DNA from: Flavobacteriales bacterium
GTDB lineage: Bacteria > Bacteroidota > Bacteroidia > NS11-12g > UBA9320
NCBI GenBank assembly: GCA_020635435.1
Contig: JACJZU010000003.1
Location: 186,001-250,000, forward strand
Direction of reading: 5' to 3'
DNA: 64,000 nt
In this document: positions 37,614-47,277 of the stretch, piece by piece
Layout of the letters: each line of letters begins with the position of its first letter
Numbering within the stretch: the stretch's first letter is position 1
Translations under genes and position numbers: made by a program
Notes under the pieces: model-generated
Told to the model about the DNA's origin: nothing
Databases searched by the model: none
Seen by the model: only the letters and a program-made list of their open reading frames with translations

Positions 37614-38510
37614 ATGCGTAACTCAAGATTGATGATCCGGAACATTGTTTTTTTTATTTTGATCTCAACTGCACTGCCTGCCATGGCTCAACGCAGACAA
37701 GTGGTGATGGATCGTTGCGATTATGTTTATCTGAAATCCAAGGAAATATTGCGTGGCAAGATCCTCGAATTCGATCAGGCCGATGGCGATATCACTTTTC
37801 AGGACGAAGGTGGACGCTATTATTCCTGGGCCCGATCGGATTACAGATTCTTTGAATACGATAAACCATGCCGTTACAGGAATCGAAATTCGCGAGATAG
37901 TATAACCCTGAATCCAAGGAAAAAAGTAGGTTTTACTACCCAAATTGGAATTTCGACCGGGTATGTGAATGTTGGTCAGGATCTGGTGAACGATGGTTAC
38001 TACCTGCAGGGGCCTAATTCCTTCGCGATGCTCCCGACAGGAGCCAAATTGTATGTAGGAACTTTTTTGAACCCGCGTTTGACCGCCGGACTAACTGCCG
38101 ACTTGGGCGTGCTCTCAGATATTGATAAGTATTTCGCAGTAGGAGGCCGAATGACCTACACGTACGACAAGGAAACGAGAAACGTCGCGGCCTACCTGCC
38201 GATTGAATTAATGCTCGGCAACATGAGTACAGAACTCAATTACACAGTGAATGATACCATCTTCAACGTTTTTCCGAACGATTTCACCTATCCGGGCTAT
38301 AGGGATCTCCGGGTTTCGATCAATTTTTTACAATTGAGCATGGGACATGGATTCGGATTCATTCTACCGAATCAGAAGGCTATTAATCTGGAAATGGCAG
38401 TTTTCAATAACTTCACCCTTTCCACGAAGTACCCCGACTACCCCGGACGCCTTCCGGATGCCACATTCAGATCGAATGGTTTAAAATTGGCGTGTACATT
38501 TGCGTTCTAG
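37614..38510 (+). CDS. Secreted, probably outer-membrane barrel-like protein
   Basis: 298 residues. Signal peptide NIVFFILISTALPAMAQ. An N-terminal part with VYLKSKEILRGKILEF resembles small beta domains that bind or signal at the envelope. The C-terminal 200 residues alternate as in a barrel and end in ACTFAF. No family recognised. Its stop precedes the next start by 2 nt, linking it to the TonB module downstream. Confidence 0.6.
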   Translation: MRNSRLMIRNIVFFILISTALPAMAQRRQVVMDRCDYVYLKSKEILRGKILEFDQADGDITFQDEGGRYYSWARSDYRFFEYDKPCRYRNRNSRDSITLNPRKKVGFTTQIGISTGYVNVGQDLVNDGYYLQGPNSFAMLPTGAKLYVGTFLNPRLTAGLTADLGVLSDIDKYFAVGGRMTYTYDKETRNVAAYLPIELMLGNMSTELNYTVNDTIFNVFPNDFTYPGYRDLRVSINFLQLSMGHGFGFILPNQKAINLEMAVFNNFTLSTKYPDYPGRLPDATFRSNGLKLACTFAF

Positions 38511-38512
38511 GA

Positions 38513-39076
38513 ATGCATTTGAAACTTCCCGGCATAAGGATCCGCTTGATAGGGATAACGCTTATTTGTAGCCTGATCTTGCCATTTACCGGAACTTATG
38601 TGCTGTTGAAGCACAAGCAGAAACAAGTGCGAAGAGAGGTGAAGAGAACCCTTCTGCGGAAAATTGATCCACAACAACTTGTACTGCTCAAATTCCATCA
38701 TGCCGATCTCGACCGAATGGTGAACTGGAAGCACTCCAAAGAGTTTCAGTTCAAAGACGTTATGTTCGATATAGTCGCTTCTGAGCGAATTGGAGACACC
38801 ATCGCATACCGGTGTTGGCCCGATAAAAGTGAAACTGAATTAAACAAGAAACTAGGCCGACTCGTGGCATTTGCTTGTGGGCGATTACCGGAGAGTAAAC
38901 AAACGGAAGACAAATTGAGTAACTTTTTCAGATCGTTCTATTTTCAGGAACCCATGGATCACGTGAATTTGTTGCCAATCATCGCTCAATGGCATTTACC
39001 GGATCGGGATAATTGTTGTTCCATGTCTGTGGATCCGCCTACCCCGCCTCCGGAAAAAACGATCTTCAAAAGCTGA
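38513..39076 (+). CDS. Membrane-anchored protein, TonB-module partner (copy A)
   Basis: 187 residues from the ATG at 38513. One N-terminal membrane helix (residues 10-30) is followed by a basic KQKQVRREVKR stretch, then a periplasmic domain with WKHSKEFQF and DTIAYRCWPDKSETELNKKL. The tail is proline-rich (DPPTPPPEK) and contains a CC pair. It is clearly paralogous to the protein encoded at 52544-53074 in the same position before a TonB receptor. Not a family I can name. Probably an accessory of receptor function or metal handling (inference). Confidence 0.7.
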   Translation: MHLKLPGIRIRLIGITLICSLILPFTGTYVLLKHKQKQVRREVKRTLLRKIDPQQLVLLKFHHADLDRMVNWKHSKEFQFKDVMFDIVASERIGDTIAYRCWPDKSETELNKKLGRLVAFACGRLPESKQTEDKLSNFFRSFYFQEPMDHVNLLPIIAQWHLPDRDNCCSMSVDPPTPPPEKTIFKS

Positions 39077-39118
39077 ATTAATATCAATTATTTCCAACAG
39101 ATCAAATGATTTATCACA

Positions 39119-41359
39119 ATGTTCAAATTTGTTTCATTGTGGTTCTTCATGGGACTTGTATGCAGTTCAATGGCTCAAACCCTATCGGTTGTGGATGCCG
39201 ATGAAGGAACACCACTTTCAAATGTGCGTGTTTCGGTGAAGGGAAATGCTTCGTTTACCGAGACCGATAAAAGTGGCAGAGCAGACATTTCGATATTTCG
39301 TGCGGTTGATACATTCGAATTATTCCTGCCGGGTTATCAAACTATGCTTTTCTCGTTGAATCAGCTGGAGGAAAGGGGGCGTACCGTTCAATTGAGCAGA
39401 TCATCCGGTCTCTTGAACGAGGTGGTCGTATCCTCATTCCGCCCCGAAGCCAGGCGACATACAAGTATTCAGATAGAACCACTACAGTCGGTGAAAATTG
39501 ACCGAAGCGGCTCCTTGAATTTATCCGATGCGCTCACGCAGATTCCCGGAGTAAGCATGCTCAGTACCGGTCCCGGCGTTTCCAAACCCGTCATTCGCGG
39601 ATTGTATGGAAATCGCATACTGGTTCTTTTTTCGGGCTTGCGTTTCGATAATCAACAGTGGCAGGACGAACACGGACTCGGATTGTCTACAATGGGAATT
39701 TCAAAGGCTGAGGTTGTTAAAGGTCCCTTGTCAGTCCTTTATGGTACGGAAGCCCTTGGGGGGGTGATCAACATTATCGAGGAAAAACCGGTTAGTAACG
39801 GAAAGGCCGTTTCCGATTTCAATACCGAATTCCATTCAAACACCATGGGAATTGTTCATAACTCCGGAATAAGATGGAACACAGGTACAAATTGGTTTCG
39901 TTTTCGAATTGGTGTTGAGTCACACACCGATTACTCCGATGGAAATGGAGAACGTGTTTTGAACAGCCGCTTTAACGGTTTGCACTTTAAGGCAAGCGCT
40001 GGTTTTACTCGAAAAAAATGGAGTAGTGAGAACCACTATCATTTTGCATTTAATCAATTCGGATTTCTATTCAACGATCTACGTGATTATATGGAACCCG
40101 ATCATTTGCGAACCCGTCAGATGAAGGGCCCGCATCATAATGTAATGTTGCATATCCTTTCGTCGGTAAATGATAGGAAATTCGAACGTTCTAAGCTGCA
40201 GATCAGGGCCGGAGCGCAGTCGAACTACCGTTCAGAAAATGAAGGTGGTGCAGAACTCAGTCTGATCATGCACCTTCTGTCTGCCCAGATCGCAGCACAA
40301 TGGGAGACCGATTTGAGTAAACATGTATCAGTGATCTTAAGAGGGAACAGCAGCTTTCAACAAAATCGAAATTTCGGGAAGCGTCGTATTATTCCCGATG
40401 CCGAACTTTTCGAGCAATCCATTTCAGCTTACCTCAAATCAGAGAAGGGAAAGTTTATCCATGAAACCGGTTTTTCCACGGGTGTGCGCTACATTCATGC
40501 ATTACCTACCGCGGGTGTGAATTCCTTAGAAAAGGATATAGATCCATTCAAACAGTATCGCCCATTTGTAAGTGCAATGCTCGGATCGATCTATAACCCG
40601 ATGCGAGGTATCAGCGTTCAAGGTAATCTGGCCAGCGGTGTACGATCTCCGAATTTGGCCGAACTCTCTTCGAACGGTCTACATGAGGGTGTATATACCT
40701 ACGAGATTGGAGATCCGAAGCTGTTCAACGAAAGGAATATCAATGCCGAAATTGTATTTTGTTACAGCGGGAACCGTTTCGAGATCAATGCATCTGCCTT
40801 TTACAATCACTTCACAAACTACATATTCCTTGAACCTACGGACAGGGTATGGTTTGGATTTCCGATTGCACTTTTTATGCAGGATGAGGTGCGTATTTCC
40901 GGTCAGGAAATTACAGCGAACTGGAAGATGATTCCAGCTTATAATGTTTACCTTTCTGGCACCTATTCGGGGCTGATAGGAAGGATGTCCAATCGGGATT
41001 ATCTGCCCTTCATGCCGGCGCAGCGGATAAGACCTGAACTGCGAATCGATAAACTTCAAAGTAAAATTCCAATATCTTATTGTTTCTTCAATGCGGAATT
41101 CGTTCTAAGACAAGATAGAGTTGCGCAGCAAGAAGTAACAACGCCGTCCTATCAAATCCTCAATGCGGGGATCGGGTTCAGATTCAAAACCCGGAATACC
41201 AATTATGTCCTAAACTGCACAGCTCGAAATTTACTCAATGAGGCATATTTCGATCACCTGTCGAGATTGAAGAATTTTGGTTACTTAAATATGGGACGGG
41301 ATATCACGATCAGTATTAAAATTATTTCTTCTAAAAATTTAAAAAATCAAATTCAATGA
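39119..41359 (+). CDS. TonB-dependent receptor with carboxypeptidase-like N-domain
   Basis: 746 residues. Signal peptide, short CarboxypepD_reg-like domain (about 20-95, LSVVDADEGTPLSNVRVSVK), plug from about 105 with SKPVIRGLYGNRILVLFSG and DEHGLGLSTMG, then a 22-strand-type barrel. The RG-x-GNR and W-x-DEHGL pattern is that of putative metal (Zn/Cu/Fe) receptors in Bacteroidota. The ligand is unknown, with no Fur or Zur box identified. The stop overlaps the next lipoprotein gene by 4 nt. Confidence 0.88.
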   Translation: MFKFVSLWFFMGLVCSSMAQTLSVVDADEGTPLSNVRVSVKGNASFTETDKSGRADISIFRAVDTFELFLPGYQTMLFSLNQLEERGRTVQLSRSSGLLNEVVVSSFRPEARRHTSIQIEPLQSVKIDRSGSLNLSDALTQIPGVSMLSTGPGVSKPVIRGLYGNRILVLFSGLRFDNQQWQDEHGLGLSTMGISKAEVVKGPLSVLYGTEALGGVINIIEEKPVSNGKAVSDFNTEFHSNTMGIVHNSGIRWNTGTNWFRFRIGVESHTDYSDGNGERVLNSRFNGLHFKASAGFTRKKWSSENHYHFAFNQFGFLFNDLRDYMEPDHLRTRQMKGPHHNVMLHILSSVNDRKFERSKLQIRAGAQSNYRSENEGGAELSLIMHLLSAQIAAQWETDLSKHVSVILRGNSSFQQNRNFGKRRIIPDAELFEQSISAYLKSEKGKFIHETGFSTGVRYIHALPTAGVNSLEKDIDPFKQYRPFVSAMLGSIYNPMRGISVQGNLASGVRSPNLAELSSNGLHEGVYTYEIGDPKLFNERNINAEIVFCYSGNRFEINASAFYNHFTNYIFLEPTDRVWFGFPIALFMQDEVRISGQEITANWKMIPAYNVYLSGTYSGLIGRMSNRDYLPFMPAQRIRPELRIDKLQSKIPISYCFFNAEFVLRQDRVAQQEVTTPSYQILNAGIGFRFKTRNTNYVLNCTARNLLNEAYFDHLSRLKNFGYLNMGRDITISIKIISSKNLKNQIQ

Positions 41360-41766
41360 AAGCAATATTCAGAATTATCATGCTGTCGACCTTATATACT
41401 ATGTTCCTCTATTCTTGTAAAGAAACCGAAGAAGATGAAAATGAGCTCAGGATCAGCTTCAAAACGGAAAACGGCTATACATTTCAAAATGAGGTGCTAC
41501 CGGGTGGTGCCGAATTCAAGGTAGGGATCAAGGCTGAAACCGAAAAGGTAAATGATCCGTTGATCCGATTCAATATTTCAGAATCGGTGAATAACGGTTC
41601 GGATTCCTCAATTTATACCGAAGATCTCAAAACTCAGAGCTATCAACACGATCATGTTTTTAGGCTTTCGGACACGATACCAGGGAATACACACGAATAC
41701 ACATTCACCATCACTAACCGAGATGGAAAACTTAAACAATTATTTCTCAATGTAACTGTGGATTAA
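41356..41766 (+). CDS. Small lipoprotein with Ig-like strands
   Basis: 136 residues. Lipobox LYSC at about residue 21, then an acidic stretch and a beta-rich domain (FRLSDTIPGNTHEYTFTITN) resembling an Ig or fibronectin-like fold. Translationally coupled to the TonB receptor (ATGA), so it is likely a surface or periplasmic accessory in the same uptake or sensing module. No named family recognised. Confidence 0.7.
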   Translation: MKAIFRIIMLSTLYTMFLYSCKETEEDENELRISFKTENGYTFQNEVLPGGAEFKVGIKAETEKVNDPLIRFNISESVNNGSDSSIYTEDLKTQSYQHDHVFRLSDTIPGNTHEYTFTITNRDGKLKQLFLNVTVD

Positions 41767-41801
41767 GCGCATAAACATACCACACTTTCCGTGGGAAAGA
41801 A

Positions 41802-41852
41802 GATCCGAAACTGCCATTGCCACGTCTGTTGGCAATGGTGGTTATCCGGATC
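41802..41852. terminator. Imperfect hairpin between convergent genes
   Basis: Inner stem CCATTGCC/GGCAATGG (41814-41821, 41831-41838), extended by AAC/GTT and GATCCG/CGGATC pairs. It lies between the lipoprotein gene and the convergent tsaC stop. No T-run, so bidirectional termination is only likely. Confidence 0.5.
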
Positions 41853-42825
41853 AAAGATCCTGAAGGTCATTGGATACATGCGTGCGCGCCCTGCTCAGAC
41901 GATCGTTGATCGCCATTCCAAGTCCGTGATTAGGCACGCGAACTGCTACGATCAGGTCAATATCGGGCCGATCGGCCTCCCGGAGCATTCTGAAAAGGTT
42001 TTTGGCCGCCTCACGTAAGTCGCCCCGAGGTGAGAGATCCATATTCAGTGCAGCCGGATAATTTTCCAGTTCCTGAAACCCGATCACCGCGATGCGCTTA
42101 TCAGCATATTCATCCAGGGCACTTTCAATATCGTCCGTGAACACCAGAGGGGTACGTGTTGCGTAATGCTGCTCCATTTGCCCGGGTGCAGACGGGTTGC
42201 TTCCACTTTGAAGATCCAGCTCCAAATTGGCTGCAAATTCCCGTATCGCGTCCAAAGGCAACCCTCCCAAACGCAATACTTTCGGATTGTCGGGGTCTTC
42301 GAAGGATACGATCGTGGATTCGAGTCCAACCGTTGAAGGACCACCATCCAGAATATAATCTACGCGACTCCCCAATTGATCCTCAACATGTGATGCCGTT
42401 GTGGGACTAACATACTTGAACGGATTGGCACTTGGCGCGGCCAGGGGGAAGGGGAGTTGTTCGAGCAGCGCAAGTGTTAAGGGATGATCGGGCATTCTCA
42501 ATCCAACCATATTCAACCCGGAGCAAACTATATCCGGTATGAAATCAGGTTTTTGAATGAGTAAGGTAAGCGGACCAGGCCAATGGTGGGCAGCCAGTTC
42601 CCGGGCTTCTACCGGTATGTGGAAGTCGAATTCATCGAGCTGTCTATTGGAAACATGCACGATCAGTGGGTCGAAATGGGGCCTGTTCTTGGCCTGGAAG
42701 ATGCGCAATACGGCCTTTTCGTCGAGTGCGTTCGCTGCTAATCCATATACCGTTTCCGTTGGGATGGCCACCAGCTTTCCCGCTTCCAGAAAGCGCCTGG
42801 CCTCATCGAGATCTGTTCCCGTCAT
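41851..42825 (-). CDS. tsaC: L-threonylcarbamoyladenylate synthase (Sua5/TsaC)
   Basis: 324 residues, the long Sua5 type. An N-terminal YrdC domain (PTETVYGLAANA, KNRPHFDPLIVHV, SANPFKYVSPTTA, STVGLESTIV) plus a C-terminal Sua5 domain after the conserved SAPGQMEQHYAT linker. It makes threonylcarbamoyl-AMP for t6A37 in tRNA. Its start overlaps the NtrC-type regulator stop by 4 nt, so the two are co-transcribed. Confidence 0.93.
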   Translation of the reverse strand: MTGTDLDEARRFLEAGKLVAIPTETVYGLAANALDEKAVLRIFQAKNRPHFDPLIVHVSNRQLDEFDFHIPVEARELAAHHWPGPLTLLIQKPDFIPDIVCSGLNMVGLRMPDHPLTLALLEQLPFPLAAPSANPFKYVSPTTASHVEDQLGSRVDYILDGGPSTVGLESTIVSFEDPDNPKVLRLGGLPLDAIREFAANLELDLQSGSNPSAPGQMEQHYATRTPLVFTDDIESALDEYADKRIAVIGFQELENYPAALNMDLSPRGDLREAAKNLFRMLREADRPDIDLIVAVRVPNHGLGMAINDRLSRARTHVSNDLQDL

Positions 42826-44189
42826 TTGTCCTTCTTCGAACGTTTTAATCCAAACTTGTCAATTTTATTATAAAGGTGGCTTCGCTGAATATCGATCTCC
42901 GTCGCCGTTTTTGCCACATTCCAGGCATTCTTCTTCAATTTCGCATCAATGAAGATCTTTTCAGCGTGATCCTTGAAGTCCTGGAATTTCTCAAATTGCT
43001 CCACGATATCCAATGAATTTGTCCTACGGCTCATGGCATTGGAGAAATTGTTCACATCATCTCCGGTGATCTTATCATCACACAGGATCACGAGTCTTTC
43101 AATAACATTGCGAAGCTCCCGGATGTTTCCGGTCCAGTTGATTTTTTTCAACTCCTGCAAGGCGCTGGGAGCCAGGTGTTTACGCGCAATGCCGTGATCT
43201 TCACAAATTTCCTGCAAGAAACGCTCTGCGAGCATGGGTATATCGTCGGTACGTTCGTTGAGCGTGGGAACGTGTATGATTATTACACTGATCCGGTGAT
43301 ACAGATCTTCTCTGAACCGCCCTTCTTCTATTTCCGTGCGGAGATCTTTATTGGTTGCAGCTATGATGCGAACGTCTACCTCAATATCTTTCTCTCCACC
43401 AACGCGGGTGATCCGATTTTCCTGTAAAGCGCGCAATACCTTGGCTTGCGCACTTAAACTCATATCGCCGATCTCGTCCAAAAACAAGGTCCCGCCATTG
43501 GCCTTTTCGAATTTTCCGATCCTCTGTTTGTGAGCAGATGTGAACGATCCTTTTTCATGACCAAAAAGTTCGCTTTCTATGAGTTCAGAAGGTATTGCGG
43601 CACAGTTCACTTCGATCAATCCCTCCGATGCCCGATTGCTCTTTTCGTGAATCCAACGCGCCACAAGTTCTTTTCCGGTTCCGTTCTCACCCGTTATCAG
43701 CACCCGTGCATCGGTAGGTGCCACCTTTTCTATGGTGTCTTTGATCTTGCGAATGCTCGGGGAATCGCCAATGATCTCCCGGGTTTTGGTGATCTTTCTC
43801 TTGAGAACCTTCGTTTCGATGACCAGATTATTCTTTTCACTGGCATTGCGAACCGTAATGAGCAACTTATTCAGGTCAGGTGGTTTGCTGATGAAATCGT
43901 AGGCCCCCAATCGGGTAGCTTCGAGTGCCGTTTCGATGGTGCCATGACCACTGATCATGATAAAGGGTACATCCGGTGCGAATTCCTTCGATTTCTCCAG
44001 TAATTCGATCCCATCCATTCCCGGCATCTTGATGTCGCACAGAACAACATCGTAGCTGTATTTCTTGATCTTGTCCAATGCAGCCTTACCGTCGGCGGCT
44101 TCCTCTACTTCATAGGATTCGTATTCCAGGATCTCACGAAGTGTTTCCCGGATGCTTTGTTCGTCGTCAACTATCAGAACTCTCGACAT
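42822..44189 (-). CDS. NtrC-family sigma-54-dependent response regulator
   Basis: 455 residues. Receiver domain with phospho-acceptor D52 (VVLCDIKMPGMDG). AAA+ domain with Walker A GENGTGKE (167-174) and Walker B LFLDEIGDMS. C-terminal Fis-type HTH (TATEIDIQRSHLYNKIDKF). The sigma-54 contact loop reads GSFTSA at 214-219 instead of GAFTGA. No cognate histidine kinase gene is adjacent. It precedes tsaC with a 4-nt overlap and lies just downstream of rnpB on the same strand. Confidence 0.93.
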   Translation of the reverse strand: MSRVLIVDDEQSIRETLREILEYESYEVEEAADGKAALDKIKKYSYDVVLCDIKMPGMDGIELLEKSKEFAPDVPFIMISGHGTIETALEATRLGAYDFISKPPDLNKLLITVRNASEKNNLVIETKVLKRKITKTREIIGDSPSIRKIKDTIEKVAPTDARVLITGENGTGKELVARWIHEKSNRASEGLIEVNCAAIPSELIESELFGHEKGSFTSAHKQRIGKFEKANGGTLFLDEIGDMSLSAQAKVLRALQENRITRVGGEKDIEVDVRIIAATNKDLRTEIEEGRFREDLYHRISVIIIHVPTLNERTDDIPMLAERFLQEICEDHGIARKHLAPSALQELKKINWTGNIRELRNVIERLVILCDDKITGDDVNNFSNAMSRRTNSLDIVEQFEKFQDFKDHAEKIFIDAKLKKNAWNVAKTATEIDIQRSHLYNKIDKFGLKRSKKDK

Positions 44190-44221
44190 AATTTCATTTC
44201 AATTAATCTTCATAAATAAAA

Positions 44222-44600
44222 AAGGACAAACCTGTAAGCCGGGTTCTGTACCTTCCTGCGGGAAGGTGCCTGTCATTTATCTGGGATCGCCGTCACCGGC
44301 AACCTCGATCAGCCTACCCATCGGTGGGTGCGGAAACCGCAACTCGGACGAGCAACCCTCAACCACCAAACTATTTGGCCTTTCAACACACAAGGTTTGT
44401 ACAAGCCACCGGTCGCCCGGCAGCCCCGTGAGCTCTTACCTCACATTTTCACCCTTATTCCCCGCAAGCAGGGAACGGTTATTTTCTGCTACACGCGCTG
44501 TCTGCCCTGCGGCATCCTTCCCGTTAGGAAGTGTGTTGCTCTGTGTTGCCCGGACTTTCCTCATCGTACAATTGTACAACGCGACAGGCCGGTTTGCCCT
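44222..44600 (-). ncRNA. rnpB: RNase P RNA, bacterial class A
   Basis: On the minus strand the conserved GAGGAAAGTCCGGGC (44548-44562) lies near the 5' end, and AGAACCCGGCTTACAGG near the 3' end. P1 pairs GGGCAAACC (44591-44599) with GGTTTGTCC (44224-44232). A U-rich tract follows the 3' end at about 44214-44223, acting as terminator. It is the catalytic RNA that matures tRNA 5' ends. Apparent open frames over this stretch are spurious. Confidence 0.96.
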
Positions 44601-44603
44601 GAG

Positions 44604-44611
44604 CAAAAGTA
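44604..44611 (-). promoter_or_regulatory. Bacteroidota -7 promoter element (TACTTTTG) of rnpB
   Basis: Exact TAnnTTTG. It ends 4-5 nt before the first base of the P1 helix, giving the expected start point of the RNA. Confidence 0.6.
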
Positions 44612-44635
44612 ATTAAACGTATAATATGAAGTACA

Positions 44636-45667
44636 CTATTTTGAAGTGCGTAACAAGGTATACACCGCAAAGTGATCGCTGTAGCCACCCAAATACTTCT
44701 GTCCTCCGTAAGTGCGTAAGGGATAACCCATGTATTTAGGATCTATCTGCTTGAGTTTTGGGTCGTCCTTAATTCCCGTACTTCCGGCCACTATGTCCAA
44801 TCCTTTTCCGTCCATTAGGGAAGTATTCACGATCATTTGATCCAGCATATTCCAAGTATCGCGAAAACGATATGTACCTTTTTCCTGCCGATCCATTTCC
44901 CACATCAGGTTGATGTAGGTACATCCCGTTTCACCTTTGCCCAACTCTTCCGAGGGGCCGGCGCCGAGTTCTTGGCGAATGCTGATATCGTCCGGCTCAT
45001 CGTTAAAATCACCCATGGCAATTACAGCTGCACCTGGATATCGATCTCCGAATTCGGTAAATAGCGTCCTTAAGGTCTGCGCTGCACGGATCCGTTTAGG
45101 CTCCGATTCTGCTTTGCCACTGCGCCTGCTTGGCCAGTGATTTACGAAACAGATCAGAGTATCACCACTTTTCAACCTTCCGATCACCCACAAGATCGGT
45201 CGCGTTGTATCGTCCATGCCTTCCAGATCTACTTGCCTGATCCCACTCTCCAATACCGTGAATACTCGCTTATCGTACAGCAATGCGTTATCAATTCCCC
45301 GGGCGTCGTCGCTCTCGTAATGAACGATCCCATAAGAATTATCGGAAAGTAAAGGTGTAGCGATCAAGTCCTCAAGCACCCGACGATTCTCAACTTCACA
45401 GAGTCCCAGTATCTGAGCGTGTCGGTTGGCATAGAGGCTGTCGATCACGGTACTCAAGTTGTGCAGTTTTTCACGGTATTTCGATTCATCCCATTTCCAC
45501 GGGCTTCCTGGTAAAAATTGCTCGTCAATTTTACCGGGCTCATCTTCGGTGTCGAATAAATTCTCCACGTTGTAAAATCCTACTACAACGTTATCCGCGG
45601 TCTGACAACTACCGGCGGTAATTATTAAGAACCCGATCAACAGGGCTAAATACGATCTTAACTGCAC
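44636..45667 (-). CDS. Endonuclease/exonuclease/phosphatase-family lipoprotein
   Basis: 343 residues from a GTG. Signal peptide with lipobox TAGSC. The EEP fold motifs are present: FYNVENLFD, LGLCEVENR, AVIAMGDFNDEP and YSDHFAVYT (catalytic DH pair). This Bacteroidota-typical secreted group may degrade nucleic acids or act on phosphodiesters. Start GTG chosen because no ATG precedes the signal peptide. Confidence 0.88.
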   Translation of the reverse strand: MQLRSYLALLIGFLIITAGSCQTADNVVVGFYNVENLFDTEDEPGKIDEQFLPGSPWKWDESKYREKLHNLSTVIDSLYANRHAQILGLCEVENRRVLEDLIATPLLSDNSYGIVHYESDDARGIDNALLYDKRVFTVLESGIRQVDLEGMDDTTRPILWVIGRLKSGDTLICFVNHWPSRRSGKAESEPKRIRAAQTLRTLFTEFGDRYPGAAVIAMGDFNDEPDDISIRQELGAGPSEELGKGETGCTYINLMWEMDRQEKGTYRFRDTWNMLDQMIVNTSLMDGKGLDIVAGSTGIKDDPKLKQIDPKYMGYPLRTYGGQKYLGGYSDHFAVYTLLRTSK

Positions 45668-45761
45668 GTCGCGAATTTAAGGTGCATGCCCAGTCCATAA
45701 AAGGGCAGAATATGTTTAATTCTTCTCCGAGCGCAATCCGAAAGGGCTCACATAAATCTGA

Positions 45762-45769
45762 TAGTTTTG
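45762..45769 (+). promoter_or_regulatory. Bacteroidota -7 promoter element (TAGTTTTG) of glmM
   Basis: Exact TAnnTTTG only 4 nt before the glmM ATG, implying a leaderless mRNA. Confidence 0.5.
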
Positions 45770-45773
45770 CTGC

Positions 45774-47135
45774 ATGACACTTATCAAATCGATCTCCGGA
45801 TTCAGGGGTACGATCGGAGGCACTCCGGGCGATAACCTGACACCTATTGACATCGTTCAACTCACAGCCGCCTATGGTGCATGGATACAAAAGCGCCATG
45901 CGGGAAATACGATCGTGATCGGTCGCGATGCCCGGATTTCCGGTCCAATGCTAAGTGCTCTGGTGAGCAATACGCTCATCGGGATGGGCATGGATGTGAT
46001 CGATCTGGGTTTGAGTACTACACCTACCGTTGAGGTAGCTGTACCGGAATTGCGGGCTGCGGGTGGAATCATCCTCACTGCAAGCCATAACCCCGCTCAG
46101 TGGAATGCGTTGAAATTGCTGAATGAAGCCGGAGAATTCATTTCTGCCCGGGAAGGAGCGGAACTTCTCGCGATGGTGGATTCAGGTTCCATCGAGTTTG
46201 CCACGGTGAATAAGTTGGGAAGGATAATGAATGACGATAGTTGGATAGACCGGCATATAGATCTCATTCTGTCCAGACCGGAGATCGATGCAGATCTGAT
46301 ATCGAAGAGACAATTCAAGGTAGTTGTGGATGCCGTGAACAGTACAGGTGGAATAGCTATACCGCGTTTACTCAATAAACTGGGTGTTGAAGCGGAATTG
46401 ATGTACTGCGAACCGAACGGACATTTTCCGCATAATCCGGAACCACTCGCTGAAAATCTCACGGAGATCTGCGACCGGGTTGCGAAAAGCGGAGCGGATA
46501 TGGGTATCGTAGTAGATCCGGATGTGGATCGACTCTGCTTCGTTATGGAAAACGGCGTTTTATTCGGTGAAGAATACACCTTGGTTGCAGTGGCCGACTA
46601 TCTGTTGGGCATACGGCCCGGAAACACCGTTTCGAACCTGTCTTCAACACGGGCCTTACGCGACATCACGGAGAAGCATGGCGGAACTTATCGGGCCAGT
46701 GCGGTGGGAGAAGTGAATGTGGTTCAGATGATGAAAGAAACAAATGCCGTTATCGGCGGTGAAGGCAATGGAGGTGTGATCTGGCCGGATCTGCATTATG
46801 GCAGGGATGCTTTGGCAGGGATTGCCCTTTTCCTCACTTATCTCGCTCAGCGGAATTGCAGTATGACGGAACTGAAAGCGAGCTATCCGAATTATGTGAT
46901 GTCCAAGGATAAGCTCGAGTTGGGGTCCCTGAATCTGAAAGAACTGTTCCGGAAAGTTGAGGCGAAGTTCGAGGGAGAATCGATGAACCGCATAGATGGA
47001 TTGAAGATCGATTTCGACCGGAGCTGGGTGCACCTCAGGCCATCGAATACCGAACCCATTGTTCGCATTTACAGTGAAGCGGAAACCATGGAAGAGGCAC
47101 GGCGACTCACCGAAATGATCAAGGATCTGATTTAA
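45774..47135 (+). CDS. glmM: Phosphoglucosamine mutase
   Basis: 453 residues. It converts glucosamine-6-P to glucosamine-1-P for peptidoglycan precursors. Phosphoserine S104 (LTASHNPAQWNALK), metal aspartates D248, D250 and D252 (VDPDVDRL), sugar-binding loop GEGNGGVIWP and C-terminal phosphate loop RPSNTEP. The N-terminus ISGFRGTIGG is the slightly altered SGIRGT motif. Phosphomannomutase activity cannot be excluded by eye. Confidence 0.92.
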   Translation: MTLIKSISGFRGTIGGTPGDNLTPIDIVQLTAAYGAWIQKRHAGNTIVIGRDARISGPMLSALVSNTLIGMGMDVIDLGLSTTPTVEVAVPELRAAGGIILTASHNPAQWNALKLLNEAGEFISAREGAELLAMVDSGSIEFATVNKLGRIMNDDSWIDRHIDLILSRPEIDADLISKRQFKVVVDAVNSTGGIAIPRLLNKLGVEAELMYCEPNGHFPHNPEPLAENLTEICDRVAKSGADMGIVVDPDVDRLCFVMENGVLFGEEYTLVAVADYLLGIRPGNTVSNLSSTRALRDITEKHGGTYRASAVGEVNVVQMMKETNAVIGGEGNGGVIWPDLHYGRDALAGIALFLTYLAQRNCSMTELKASYPNYVMSKDKLELGSLNLKELFRKVEAKFEGESMNRIDGLKIDFDRSWVHLRPSNTEPIVRIYSEAETMEEARRLTEMIKDLI

Positions 47136-47277
47136 AAGGGTATCTGCTGATCTAATGATCAATGCAGACCTGGTCTCCGTCCCTAAATTCAAACATAATC
47201 CCTCCAATATCTGTGTCGATCTGTGTAATCTGTGGTGAAAAAAAAAACATCAACAAACCACCACCAAAGCAGCCTTA

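Noticed and set aside
44152..44616. Open reading frames of 94-154 codons on the plus strand
   Set aside because: They run over the minus-strand RNase P RNA gene, whose conserved core and P1 pairing are unmistakable.
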